From: Linnemannia schmuckeri
Lineage: Eukaryota > Mortierellomycota > Mortierellomycetes > Mortierellales > Mortierellaceae
Assembly: GCA_029449235.1 (NCBI GenBank)
Contig: JANATG010000001.1
Span: 620,001-684,000 of the forward strand
Length of the DNA stretch: 64,000 nt
Reading direction: 5' to 3'
Below, piece by piece: positions 63,953-64,000 of this stretch. How positions within the stretch are numbered: position 1 is the stretch's first letter; every line of letters starts with the position of its first letter. Under the pieces are notes generated by a model, which ran no database searches, was not told the origin of the DNA, and saw only the letters and a list, made by a program, of their open reading frames with translations. The translations under genes and the position numbers were made by a program.

Positions 63953-64000
63953 TGCCTCTTTGCTTGCAGCCACATCGGTATGGAGTTGTACAGTTCTTGT

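Overview
The window reads as nuclear DNA of a filamentous fungus, most likely an early-diverging one such as Mortierellomycota. Genes are split by many short GT-AG introns (a few GC-AG), starts lie behind pyrimidine-rich leaders, and one gene is a NACHT/pentapeptide/WD40 protein of a kind I associate with Mortierella-like genomes. That placement is inference; no rRNA or other phylogenetic marker is present. Exon boundaries below were set by hand from splice sites and reading phase, and each multi-exon model closes in frame.

Layout, left to right. 1-4.5 kb: the 5' end of an MCM8-like gene (-), RNase H2 subunit A (-) and an Asn/Ser-rich unknown (+). 4.5-11 kb: no intact gene, but a decayed, internally repeated protein-coding family plus long T homopolymers. 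11-22 kb: a stomatin-type SPFH protein (+), a twin CX9C mitochondrial protein (+), a Kelch-type membrane protein (+), a 145-bp foldback element, TIM21 (-) and a Rheb GTPase (+). 23.2-33.7 kb: a very large NACHT-pentapeptide-WD40 (STAND/NLR-like) gene broken in its WD40 region by a complete Ty3/gypsy chromovirus. The element has identical 98-bp LTRs, a 5-bp target duplication and intact gag and pol. 34-35.2 kb: a disabled gene for a small secreted protein. 37.6-41.1 kb: a protein O-mannosyltransferase (+). 41.3-50.6 kb: DEF1 (-), the prefoldin-like URI/Bud27 (-) and dolichol-phosphate mannose synthase DPM1 (-). 50.6-53.7 kb: a gene graveyard holding a TRM61 3' fragment, a fossil of the same decayed family seen at 5-10 kb, and purine-rich low-complexity DNA. 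53.7-64 kb: TRM61 (-) divergent from an Rpr2/Rpp21-type RNase P/MRP protein (+), cytosolic asparaginyl-tRNA synthetase (-) divergent from an acidic unknown (+), and a long unknown membrane/coiled-coil protein (-) reaching the right edge.

The intact genes are mostly housekeeping: RNA and tRNA processing, translation, mitochondrial import and the intermembrane space, TOR signalling (Rheb; URI as a TOR-linked prefoldin), and secretory glycosylation. DPM1 makes dolichol-phosphate mannose, the donor used by the O-mannosyltransferase about 9 kb away, so two steps of one pathway lie close together, though nothing indicates co-regulation. The most striking feature is the apparently recent chromovirus in the NLR-like gene. 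Its gag and pol overlap out of frame, with a textbook -1 frameshift signal (GGGAAAT heptamer, 5-nt spacer, 8-bp stem). No tRNA, rRNA, CRISPR or bacterial-type element was seen.
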